Shown here piece by piece: positions 24,856 through 32,541 of a stretch of DNA of 64,000 nucleotides. The notes beneath the pieces are model-generated. The model was not told where the DNA came from, ran no database searches, and saw only the letters and a list, made by a program, of their open reading frames with translations. This DNA is from Halorussus ruber (GTDB lineage: Archaea; Halobacteriota; Halobacteria; Halobacteriales; Haladaptataceae): positions 310,001 to 374,000 of the forward strand of contig NZ_SBIT01000002.1 in NCBI RefSeq assembly GCF_004765785.1, given 5' to 3'. Each line of letters starts with the position of its first letter. The stretch's first letter is position 1. The position numbers and the translations under genes were made by a program.

Positions 24856-25386
24856 GTGACGCTCTCGGACATCGCCGACGGACTGGAAGTGACCACCGAG
24901 CAGCGCGACCGAGGAGTCGCGTCGGTGGACGCGACCGCCGGTGACGGGACCGAGACGGACCTCCGAGAGCGACTCGCCGACTTCGCCGAGGACCTGCCCT
25001 GCGACGCCGCCTCGGCGGCCGCGATACTCGACGGCCACACGTCGGGGCGGTCTGTCGGCGACACCGCCCACGAGGCCGGGGTCGCGCCGATTACGGCCTC
25101 GAAGACGTTGCATCTCCTCGGGTGCGAGGGCGTCTCGCCGCTGACGCCGCGCGCCCACGACATCATCCGGGACTGGCTCTCGGCGGACCTCTCGCGGACC
25201 GAGGCCCGCGAGTTGACGGGCGCGAACGAGACCGAGTTCGCGCTGGCGACGTTCGTCGAGACCCACGACTCCATTCCGGGAGCGAGCGACCTCGTAGAGG
25301 GTGCGTTCGCCCGCGAGGGAGACGCCACCGTCGAGAAGCGCGACGCGCTGGCCGGGACGATGAGCGGGACGGGCGAACTTTTCTAA
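24856..25386 (+). CDS. Conserved haloarchaeal helical protein of unknown function
   Basis: Encodes 176 residues from GTG 24856 (VTLSDIADGLEVTTEQRDRGVASVDATAG). GTTTAAGT at 24826-24833 gives a leaderless promoter. The protein is helical and acidic, with two helix-turn-helix-like stretches (SVGDTAHEAGVAPITASKTLHLLG and TEARELTGANETEFALATFVETHD), so DNA binding is possible. Its family is not identified. It is divergent from tfb and convergent with the ParA-like gene, staying inside the block of unassigned genes around mcm and tfb. Confidence 0.8.
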   Translation: MTLSDIADGLEVTTEQRDRGVASVDATAGDGTETDLRERLADFAEDLPCDAASAAAILDGHTSGRSVGDTAHEAGVAPITASKTLHLLGCEGVSPLTPRAHDIIRDWLSADLSRTEARELTGANETEFALATFVETHDSIPGASDLVEGAFAREGDATVEKRDALAGTMSGTGELF

Positions 25387-25413
25387 CTCCGGATTCGGAA
25401 CGTCCCTGGAAAA

Positions 25414-26247
25414 TCAGGACAGCGCGTCGGGCAGGAGTTCGTCCGCGTCGAAGTCGAGCAGTCCGGGGTCCTCGAACTCCAGTCCGAGGTCCGCGTCGAA
25501 GACGACTTCCGCGGCGTGAGCGACGGCGGGCGCGAACGTCGATCCGGGGTCCGGCGCGCTGGCGGGGACCTCCTCGAGGCTCGCAACCTCGCTCTCGGGA
25601 ATCGCGGCGTCGGCGCTCTCGACTGGATGCTCGGGGGCGGCGAGGTTGGCGAGGATACAGTCCACGCTCGCGCCGACGTCGGCGATTCGTCCTCGGGTTC
25701 GCTGGATTGCGTCCACGCCGCGGTCGTCGGCGGGGGCGACGACCGCGACCTTTTCGGCGGCCGTGACCGCGGCGACGGACTGGTTGGCGGCGACCGGCGG
25801 TGTGTCGAGCAGGACGTGGTCGAACGACTCGGCGGCCTCGGCGACGAGGGCCTCGAATCGCTGTGCGGCGTCGGCGGTCTTGGCGCGGGCCATCCGCTCG
25901 AAGGGCGCGTAGGCCGGGCAGAGTTCGAGTCGGCCCGCGAGGTCGGCGGTCGCGGGGTGTTCGCGCAGGCCGTCGGAGAGGAGTCGGCCGTCGACGGAGG
26001 GTCGATCGTCTGAGAGTCGGTCGTCGGGGCGTCCGTCGTCAACGGACCGGTCTTCGACGAGGAGTTCCGTGAGGTCGGTGTCGATGCGTCCGGTCGCGTG
26101 GCGGGCCAGTCCTTCGGTGGCGAACGCGGCGTCGAGGACCGCAATCTCGCGGCCGTCGCGGGCGAGTGTCGCGCCGAGTTCGACCGCGAGTCGGGTCGTG
26201 CCCGCGCCGCCGGTCGCGCCGACGAGCGCGGCAGTCGAGTGAGCCAT
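25414..26247 (-). CDS. ParA/MinD-like protein with a degenerate P-loop
   Basis: Encodes 277 residues. The N-terminus follows the ParA pattern, but the Walker A segment reads ATGGAGTTRLA: the signature lysine is T12 and the P-loop lysine is T17. The later DHVLLDTPPVAANQSVAAVTAAEKVAVVAPAD region matches the Walker B strand and following fold. Loss of both lysines suggests it no longer hydrolyses ATP in the usual way. A low-complexity Asp/Arg/Ser stretch (about 69-96) interrupts the domain. Minus-strand TTTTATAT at 26271-26278 is a promoter 24-31 bases upstream of the start. It may act as a pseudo-partner of the intact MinD-type ATPase 2 kb away. Confidence 0.85.
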   Translation of the reverse strand: MAHSTAALVGATGGAGTTRLAVELGATLARDGREIAVLDAAFATEGLARHATGRIDTDLTELLVEDRSVDDGRPDDRLSDDRPSVDGRLLSDGLREHPATADLAGRLELCPAYAPFERMARAKTADAAQRFEALVAEAAESFDHVLLDTPPVAANQSVAAVTAAEKVAVVAPADDRGVDAIQRTRGRIADVGASVDCILANLAAPEHPVESADAAIPESEVASLEEVPASAPDPGSTFAPAVAHAAEVVFDADLGLEFEDPGLLDFDADELLPDALS

Positions 26248-26328
26248 TAGTTCGGAGTTGCCCCGCCCTGATATAAAAGAGTACGCTTGGTCGCTCCGGA
26301 CACGGATTTTAAGCCAATCGGCGTCGTC

Positions 26329-27171
26329 GTGCCCGAAGTGACGGCTTCGGACGTTGTACCCCCCGTCCTACAGGTGGACGTGTCGGACCTGCCAATCGAC
26401 GGCTACCTCGACTTGCTGTTGGACTTCGCGCTGTTCGTCGTGCTGTTCGCGGTGCTGTACCTCGTCGGACGCCGGGGCGTCCTCCCGGTGGTCGAGCGGG
26501 CGCTCGGCATTCAGCACATCCAAGAGACCATCGCCAGCGCGGCCGTGAAGACGGTTCACGTCGCCGTGATTCTGGCCGCGGTCCGCCTCGCGCTCGACGC
26601 GACGGGCTACGGCTATCTGCTCTCGCTCCCGCCGACGGTCATCGCCGCGCTGACGGTCGCGGTGGGCTTCGCCAGTCGTGACATCGCCGCCAACCTCGTC
26701 GGCGGCGTCTTCATCGTCACGGACCCGAAGTTCAACATCGGCGACTGGATTCGCTGGCAGGAAAAAGAGGGCATCATCGAGGACATCAGCTTTCGCGTCA
26801 CGCGCGTCCGGACCTTCGACAACGAACTGCTGACGGTGCCCAACTCCCAACTCGCCACCAGCGCGGTGGTCAACGCGGTCGCCAAGTCTCCTCGGCGGGT
26901 CTCCCACACCTTCCACGTCAGCGACGACGCCGACCTCGGGGAAATCGCCGAGATTCTCGTCGAGGAGGCCCGCGACCACGACGACGTACTGGACCGACCG
27001 ACGCCGACGGTCAGGGTCACCTCGCTCGACAACGGTCGGGCGGGAATGCAGGCCCGCTACTGGATAGACCAACCCTCGCGCGAGGCGTTCGTGACCATCC
27101 GCTCGGAGTACTTCCGACGGGTCAGCAGGCGGTTCGAGGCCGCTGGCATCGAACTGCCGCAGAACTGGTAG
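26329..27171 (+). CDS. Small-conductance mechanosensitive channel (MscS family)
   Basis: Encodes about 280 residues. Three or four membrane spans come first, then the pore-lining helix region PPTVIAALTVAVGFASRDIAANLVGGVFIVTD, then the beta domain FNIGDWIRWQEKEGIIEDISFRVTRVRTFDNELLTVPNSQL, which is diagnostic for MscS. The channel opens on membrane tension and releases solutes at osmotic down-shock. The start is uncertain: TTG 26287, GTG 26329 or GTG 26338 are in frame. ATTTTAAG at 26306-26313 favours one of the later two. A hairpin follows the gene. Confidence 0.93.
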   Translation: MPEVTASDVVPPVLQVDVSDLPIDGYLDLLLDFALFVVLFAVLYLVGRRGVLPVVERALGIQHIQETIASAAVKTVHVAVILAAVRLALDATGYGYLLSLPPTVIAALTVAVGFASRDIAANLVGGVFIVTDPKFNIGDWIRWQEKEGIIEDISFRVTRVRTFDNELLTVPNSQLATSAVVNAVAKSPRRVSHTFHVSDDADLGEIAEILVEEARDHDDVLDRPTPTVRVTSLDNGRAGMQARYWIDQPSREAFVTIRSEYFRRVSRRFEAAGIELPQNW

Positions 27172-27207
27172 CGCGCGGGCGGATTTCAGGTCAGCGAGAG
27201 AGTCGCA

Positions 27208-27234
27208 AGCGAGCGTGCTATCGGCACGCTCGCT
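27208..27234 (+). terminator. Strong hairpin after the MscS gene
   Basis: AGCGAGCGTGC and GCACGCTCGCT form a perfect 11-bp stem with loop TATCG, 36 bases after the stop. It is followed by the AT-rich motif at 27245-27290, between convergent genes. Confidence 0.6.
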
Positions 27235-27291
27235 GGCGTAGAGAAATAAATATACATGTTAAGAAACTGTTTTTGATTGTTTCAGCATCGT

Positions 27292-27936
27292 CTACATTGC
27301 TTCGGCGAACGACCGGAGGAGTTTGTTCTCCGCGCGCCGGAGGTGTTCCTCGAAGGTGCGGCGCTCGACGCCCAGTTCGGTCGCAATCTCGGCGGTGGTC
27401 GCGTCGCGGGGAATCTCGTAGTAGCCCAACTCGACGGCGGTCAGCAGGGCCTCGCGCTGGCGCGGCGAGAGGTCCGGCAGGGCCGAATCGAGCGTGAGCA
27501 GGGGTCGGTCGGCCCGGACCGACGCCACCTCGCGCTTGGCGTCCACGACGACCGGGAACTCGGCGGCCACGTCCCGGTAGAACGCGGTCAGGTTCGCGGC
27601 GTCGAGCGCCAGCACCCGACACCACTTGCGGCCCTCGGCGTACCTGAGCGGCGGCACGAGCAGGCAGTCGTGGTCCGCCAGCGTGGTCTCGATGGGGTCG
27701 TCGCCGCGCTCTTTCAGGCAGGCGTCGGTGATGAGCAGTTGCTCGTCGCCCTCCGCGATGCGCTCGCGGACGCCGACGGCCTCCTCGACGTGGGCGACGA
27801 CTTTGGCGGACTCCTCGCCGCCGACGTGAAGCAGGTCGCAGTGGTCGTTGCACCAGAGTTCGACCGTCGTGTCGGTGCCCGCGGTGGCCGCCGCGTACGC
27901 GCCGGGGTGTTCGATTCCGAGGACCGCTTCGTGCAT
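27292..27936 (-). CDS. Bat-type helix-turn-helix regulator
   Basis: Encodes 214 residues. The C-terminal 55 residues (LSPRQREALLTAVELGYYEIPRDATTAEIATELGVERRTFEEHLRRAENKLL) are the HTH_10 domain of bacterio-opsin activator-type regulators. The N-terminal 155 residues form a sensor-like domain with C29, C33, C73 and C106 that I cannot assign. GTTTAAC on the minus strand (27963-27969) gives a promoter 27-33 bases upstream. Targets are unknown. The histidine-utilisation operon starts 597 bases away in the divergent direction, so control of hut is possible but unproven. Confidence 0.9.
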   Translation of the reverse strand: MHEAVLGIEHPGAYAAATAGTDTTVELWCNDHCDLLHVGGEESAKVVAHVEEAVGVRERIAEGDEQLLITDACLKERGDDPIETTLADHDCLLVPPLRYAEGRKWCRVLALDAANLTAFYRDVAAEFPVVVDAKREVASVRADRPLLTLDSALPDLSPRQREALLTAVELGYYEIPRDATTAEIATELGVERRTFEEHLRRAENKLLRSFAEAM

Positions 27937-27987
27937 CTGACTCGGGGTTGGGGAGTCCTACAGTTAAACCGCCTTCTTCGATTTCAG

Positions 27988-28115
27988 CGATATATTTTAT
28001 AACACCAATAGCTCTATGAATAGAGGACAGTTCACATCTCGGAAGGTAGTCCCTGGTAGAGGACCAAAGCGCGTCCTGCATTTCTGTCCCAGGAAAGGGA
28101 CTACAGGAACACCTC
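27988..28115 (+). ncRNA. Candidate structured small RNA with its own promoter
   Basis: A strong TATA element (GATATATTTTATAA, about 27989-28002) precedes a foldable stretch. GTAGTCCCT (28046-28054) and AGGGACTAC (28096-28104) form a perfect 9-bp outer stem. Inside, AGGAC (28060-28064) and GTCCT (28073-28077) form a second stem with an 8-base loop. CCTGG (28052-28056) and CCAGG (28089-28093) offer an alternative pairing. ACA follows five bases after the outer stem (28109-28111). No convincing reading frame covers it. Confidence 0.45.
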
Positions 28116-28200
28116 ATAGTGTATTCACCAGTTCGTAAATATGTATTGTGTTGCACTACGGAGATAGTGTAGATATTAGCCACGGAAACAGCAATTAGAG

Positions 28201-28230
28201 CCTCGAAAGCCCTCGCGGGGTTCGCGGTCG
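28201..28230 (+). repeat. Copy 2 of the 30-bp GC-rich intergenic repeat
   Basis: 29 of 30 bases match 1126-1155. It directly precedes the larger palindromic element at 28241-28331. Confidence 0.75.
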
Positions 28231-28240
28231 CTCCGCCGGA

Positions 28241-28331
28241 TATTTGCGGGCCTCTCCGCGCCGGAAGACAAACCGCGTCTTCCGAGCCTCGCCTCACTTC
28301 GTTCGGCGAGACACCGCCCGGCCCGCAAATA
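28241..28331. repeat. Palindromic element that can form a three-way junction
   Basis: A 12-bp outer stem (TATTTGCGGGCC at 28241-28252 with GGCCCGCAAATA at 28320-28331) encloses two hairpins: CGGAAGAC/GTCTTCCG (28262-28284) and CTCGCC/GGCGAG (28288-28310). The loop of the second contains CTCACTTCGTTCG, which recurs in non-coding DNA near 45930. The remaining parts of the 27937-28532 gap show no gene; bases 28332-28460 are GC-rich filler before the hut promoter. Confidence 0.65.
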
Positions 28332-28469
28332 GGGCCGCCGGAGACGACCACGGGCCTCCGGCCCGGAACCCCGCTCGCCCTTTCAGTCCGCCAGGGGCCG
28401 GTTGTGGTGCCGAGCGAAGTACGTGGATTGCGGTATGTAGCAGAACACGCCGGTTCGGCATCTCGTGGT

Positions 28470-28477
28470 ACTTAAAC
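28470..28477 (+). promoter_or_regulatory. Promoter of the hut operon
   Basis: ACTTAAAC lies about 56-63 bases before the hutU ATG, implying a leader of some 30 bases. No operator symmetry was recognised close to it. Confidence 0.5.
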
Positions 28478-28532
28478 CACCCACCATAGGGCGGTGTTCA
28501 GGTATTTGCGTCTCGCGCCCGAATGTCACGGT

Positions 28533-30320
28533 ATGAGCGAAGGCCAACCGGAACAGACAGACGACCGAGACGGCGTACACGGCGTCGGCGAACCCAGCGA
28601 GGAGTGGAAGGAGTATCAGGGCGCGCCGACCGGCACCGACATCGAGTGTGCGGGGTGGCGACAGGAGGCCGCCCTCCGAATGCTGAACAACAACCTCGAC
28701 CCCGAGGTCGCCGAGAAACCCGAGGAGCTAGTCGTCTACGGCGGCACCGGCCGGGCCGCCCGGTCGTGGGACGCCTACGACGCCCTCCTCGCCGAACTGC
28801 GCGAGTTGGGCGACGAAGAGACCCTGCTGGTCCAGTCGGGCAAACCCGTCGGGCGATTCGAGACCACGGAGTTGGCTCCTCGGGTCCTCATCGCCAACTC
28901 CAACCTCGTCGGCAAGTGGGACGACTGGGAACACTTCCACGAGTTGGAAGCGAAGGGCCTCATCATGTACGGCCAGATGACCGCCGGGTCGTGGGCCTAC
29001 ATCGGCACGCAGGGCATCATTCAGGGGACCTACGAGACCCTCGCCGAACTCGGCGAACAGCACTACCCCGACAACGAGGGCCTCCGAGGGAAAATCGTCG
29101 TCACGGGCGGATTGGGCGGCATGGGCGGTGCCCAACCCCTCGCGGTCACGATGAACCACGGCGTCTGCATCGCCGCCGAGGTGGACGAAGAGCGCATCAA
29201 CCGCCGCATCGAGACGGGCTACTGTCAGGAGAAGACCGACGACGTGGACGAGGCCATCGAGAAGGCCAAAGCGGCCGCACAAGCGGGCGAACCCTACTCG
29301 GTCGGCGTCCACGTCAACGCCGCCGACATGCTGGAAGGGATGCTGGAGCGGGATTTCGTCCCCGACGTTATCACCGACCAGACCAGCGCCCACGACGAGT
29401 TGGAGGGCTACTACCCCTTGGGCTACACCGTCGAGGAGGCCGACGAACTCCGCGAGGAGGACCCCGAAAAGTACGTCTCCGAAAGCCTCGACACGATGGA
29501 GCGCCACGTGCAGGCCATCTTAGACCTGCAAGACGAGGGAGCCATCGCCTTCGAGTACGGCAACAACATCCGCGGGCAGGTCAAAGAGCATCGGGGGATG
29601 GAGGACGCTTTCGACTACCCCGGGTTCGTCCCGGCGTACATCCGACCGCTGTTCTGCCGCGGGAAGGGACCCTTCCGGTGGGCCGCGCTCTCGGGCGACC
29701 CCGAGGACATCCACCGGACCGACGAGGCCGTCAAGGAACTGTTCCCCGGGAAGGACCACCTCCATCGCTGGATCGACCTCGCGCAGGAGCAGGTCGAGTT
29801 TCAGGGACTTCCTTCCCGAGTGTGCTGGTTGGGGTACCAAGCAGGTGACGGCGGAGACGACGGCAAGGACGGCGACGGAGACGACCTCACCGAGCGCGCC
29901 CGGTTCGCGCTCCGAATCAACGAACTCGTCGCCGAGGGCGAAATCTCGGCCCCTGTCGTGGTCACCCGCGACCACTTAGACGCCGGGAGCGTGGCGAGTC
30001 CCAACCGCGAGACAGAAGCCATGCGGGACGGCTCTGACGCCGTCGCGGACTGGCCGATTCTGAACGCCCTGCTGAACTGCGCCGCCGGGGCCGACATCGT
30101 CTCGGTCCACGACGGCGGCGGCGTCGGCATCGGCAACGCGCTCCACGCCAACAACCACGTCGTGCTGGACGGCTCTGACCTCGCCGCCGAGAAGGCCCGG
30201 CGAGTGTTCACCACCGACCCCGGCATGGGCGTGATTCGCCACGCCGACGCGGGCTACGACGAAGCAGTCGCAGAGGCCGAGGAGTCGAACGTCGCGGTAC
30301 CGATGCGGGACCACGAATGA
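28533..30320 (+). CDS. hutU: Urocanate hydratase (urocanase)
   Basis: Encodes 595 residues from ATG 28533. Urocanase converts urocanate to imidazolonepropionate, the second step of histidine breakdown, with tightly bound NAD+ as electrophile. The NAD-binding segment [20 protein letters not shown] and the following GYCQEK are clear. The conserved active-site cysteine lies in [13 protein letters not shown] (C375). A short Asp-rich insert (about 448-461, [14 protein letters not shown]) is a halophilic surface feature. It is the first gene of hutUGIH and overlaps hutG by four bases (ATGA). Confidence 0.96.
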   Translation: MSEGQPEQTDDRDGVHGVGEPSEEWKEYQGAPTGTDIECAGWRQEAALRMLNNNLDPEVAEKPEELVVYGGTGRAARSWDAYDALLAELRELGDEETLLVQSGKPVGRFETTELAPRVLIANSNLVGKWDDWEHFHELEAKGLIMYGQMTAGSWAYIGTQGIIQGTYETLAELGEQHYPDNEGLRGKIVVTGGLGGMGGAQPLAVTMNHGVCIAAEVDEERINRRIETGYCQEKTDDVDEAIEKAKAAAQAGEPYSVGVHVNAADMLEGMLERDFVPDVITDQTSAHDELEGYYPLGYTVEEADELREEDPEKYVSESLDTMERHVQAILDLQDEGAIAFEYGNNIRGQVKEHRGMEDAFDYPGFVPAYIRPLFCRGKGPFRWAALSGDPEDIHRTDEAVKELFPGKDHLHRWIDLAQEQVEFQGLPSRVCWLGYQAGDGGDDGKDGDGDDLTERARFALRINELVAEGEISAPVVVTRDHLDAGSVASPNRETEAMRDGSDAVADWPILNALLNCAAGADIVSVHDGGGVGIGNALHANNHVVLDGSDLAAEKARRVFTTDPGMGVIRHADAGYDEAVAEAEESNVAVPMRDHE

Positions 30321-31291
30321 CCGAGTGCGAACACACCTTCGATTGGATGGGACCCTCAAACGATTCGAACGACGAACAGTTCGGCCACGTGGTCGAACTG
30401 GCGAGTATCGACGACGCAAATCGCTTCGACGCCGTACTCGTCGGGGAACCGTTCGACCGGGCGGTCATCGGTCGAAAGGGCGCGAGCGAGGGACCGGCGG
30501 CCCTCCGCCAGCACCTCGCGGGCACCAAGACACACCACTTCGACGCCGGGCCGGTCGGGTCCGTGGCTGACCTCGGTGACGTGACGTTGGGCGACGGAGA
30601 ATCCGACTCCGGAACAGTCGCCGACCTCCAAGAGCGCGTCCGGACCATCACCGAGCGAGTCCACGACACCGACGCCTTCCCCGTCTTCCTCGGGGGCGAC
30701 AACTCGATGACTTACCCGAACGCCGCGCCCCTGCTGGAGGAGGGCACCCTCGGCGTCGTCAACTTCGATGCCCACCTCGACGTGCGCGAGGTCGGCGACG
30801 ACCCGACCAGCGGGACGCCCTACCGCCAACTCTACGAGGCGGGCCTCGACGCCTACACCTGCGTCGGCGCTCGCCACTTCGAGACCTCGACGACCTACGC
30901 CGAGTACGTCCGCGAACAGGGCGACGAGGTCGTCACCGCCGAGGAGGTCGGCGACGACGAAGTGGAAGCAATCGACCGGGCGCTGGACGCGCTCGGCGAC
31001 GTTGACCAGATTTACGTCAGCGTGGACTTGGACGTGCTGGACGCCCCGTCAGCGCCCGGCGTGAGCGCGCCGACCCCCGGCGGAGTGACGACCCGCGAGC
31101 TATTCCGGATGCTCCGCCTGCTCGGTGCCGAGGAGCGTCTGGCCGGGTTCGAGGTCGTCGAGTGCGCGCCCGGCCTCGAATCGGGGACCGCGAACCTGAC
31201 CGCGACCGCGGGAGCCAGAGCAGTCGCCCACCTGCTGAGCGCCCGGCCGAAGGAGTCTACTCAGTCACACCGTTCGGAGGGTCCACGATGA
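30317..31291 (+). CDS. hutG: Formimidoylglutamase (ureohydrolase family)
   Basis: Encodes 324 residues of the arginase/agmatinase fold, which splits N-formimidoyl-glutamate to glutamate and formamide in the last step of this pathway. The metal-binding motifs are visible: NFDAHLDVR (DAHxD) and [10 protein letters not shown] (SxDxDxxDP-like). The first motif reads GGDNS; arginases and agmatinases have GGDHS, so one manganese ligand is Asn here. This may mark the HutG branch or alter metal use. It overlaps hutU and hutI by four bases each, giving tight coupling. Confidence 0.93.
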   Translation: MTECEHTFDWMGPSNDSNDEQFGHVVELASIDDANRFDAVLVGEPFDRAVIGRKGASEGPAALRQHLAGTKTHHFDAGPVGSVADLGDVTLGDGESDSGTVADLQERVRTITERVHDTDAFPVFLGGDNSMTYPNAAPLLEEGTLGVVNFDAHLDVREVGDDPTSGTPYRQLYEAGLDAYTCVGARHFETSTTYAEYVREQGDEVVTAEEVGDDEVEAIDRALDALGDVDQIYVSVDLDVLDAPSAPGVSAPTPGGVTTRELFRMLRLLGAEERLAGFEVVECAPGLESGTANLTATAGARAVAHLLSARPKESTQSHRSEGPR

Positions 31292-32541
31292 CGCTCACCG
31301 CGGTCGTCCACGACGCGGCCGAAATCGTCACGCTCGAATCGAGCGAGGACGCGGGCGACGACGGCGAAACCGACGAGGCGGACCTCGGAATCTACGAGGA
31401 CGCCGCCGTCGCGGTGGTGGACGGCGAAGTCGCGCGGGTCGGCCCGACCGGGCCGGTCACCCGCGAGTTCCCGCCGGAGAACGCGACCCACGAGGTCGAC
31501 GCGACCGGCAAGTCGGTGATTCCGGGGTTCGTTGACCCCCACACTCACGCCCTGTTCGCTGGCGACCGGTCCGACGAGTTCGAGGCCAAGTTGCAGGGCA
31601 AGACGTATCAGGAGATTATGGAGGAGGGCGGCGGCATCCTCCGGACAGTCCGGGCGACCCGCGAGGCGGGAGACGAGCAACTGCTCGACAACCTGCTTTC
31701 GCACCTCGACACGATGCTGGCCCACGGGACGACGACAGTCGAGGTCAAATCCGGCTACGGACTCGACACCGAGACCGAACTCCGGATGTTGGAAGTCATC
31801 GACCGCGCCGACGACGCCCATCCGGTGGACGTCGTTCCCACCTTCATGGGTGCCCACGCCGTTCCCGAGGGCGAGGATGCAGACGAGTACGTCGAGGAGG
31901 TCGTGCAGGACCAGATTCCCGAGGTCGAGTCCCAAGGCATCGCCCAGTTTGTCGACGTGTTCTGCGAGGAGGGCGTCTTCGACGTGGAGCAGTCCCGCAG
32001 AGTGCTGGAGGCCGGGAAAGAGGCCGGACTGACGCCGAAGGTCCACGCCGAGGAGTTGGCCCACATCGGCGGCACCCGACTGGCCGCCGACATCGGGGCC
32101 GCGAGCGCCGACCACCTGCTTCACTCGACCGAGGAGGACATCGCCGCGCTGGTGGAGGCCGACGTGGTTCCGGTCTTGCTGCCCGGCACGGCGTTCGGCC
32201 TCGGCGCGGCGTACGCCGACGCCCGGCAGTTCATCGAGGCCGGTGCCGACGTGGCGATAGCGACCGACTTCAACCCGAACTGCTACAGCCAGAGCATGGG
32301 CTTCGCGGCCTCGCTTTCCTGCGTCGAGATGGGGATGACTCCCGCCGAGGCCCTCGTGGCCTCGACCACCAACGCGGCGGCCGCGCTCGACTTGGCCGAA
32401 TCAGTCGGAACCCTGCGAGAGGGGTCGCCCGCCGACATGGCAGTTCTCGACGCGCCGACGTATGTTCACGTGCCCTACAACTTCGGCGTCAACGCCGTCG
32501 AGACCGTACTGAAGGGCGGGGAGGTGGTCCACCGTGACTGA
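31288..32541 (+). CDS. hutI: Imidazolonepropionase
   Basis: Encodes 417 residues from ATG 31288. It hydrolyses 4-imidazolone-5-propanoate to N-formimidoyl-glutamate. The amidohydrolase metal site is seen in PGFVDPHTHALFAGDRSDEF (HxH). Later ligands lie in KVHAEEL and ASADHLLHS, and the Asp ligand in ATDFNPN. An acidic insert near residues 17-34 replaces the usual short loop. Stop and start overlaps tie it to hutG (four bases) and hutH (eight bases). Confidence 0.96.
   Translation: MTLTAVVHDAAEIVTLESSEDAGDDGETDEADLGIYEDAAVAVVDGEVARVGPTGPVTREFPPENATHEVDATGKSVIPGFVDPHTHALFAGDRSDEFEAKLQGKTYQEIMEEGGGILRTVRATREAGDEQLLDNLLSHLDTMLAHGTTTVEVKSGYGLDTETELRMLEVIDRADDAHPVDVVPTFMGAHAVPEGEDADEYVEEVVQDQIPEVESQGIAQFVDVFCEEGVFDVEQSRRVLEAGKEAGLTPKVHAEELAHIGGTRLAADIGAASADHLLHSTEEDIAALVEADVVPVLLPGTAFGLGAAYADARQFIEAGADVAIATDFNPNCYSQSMGFAASLSCVEMGMTPAEALVASTTNAAAALDLAESVGTLREGSPADMAVLDAPTYVHVPYNFGVNAVETVLKGGEVVHRD

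Noticed and set aside
27218-28351. Long minus-strand frame through the bat-type gene and into the non-coding gap
   Set aside because: Its 3' part is a shadow of the bat-type regulator and the rest is arginine-rich or crosses the repeat and palindrome region; no start with a promoter.
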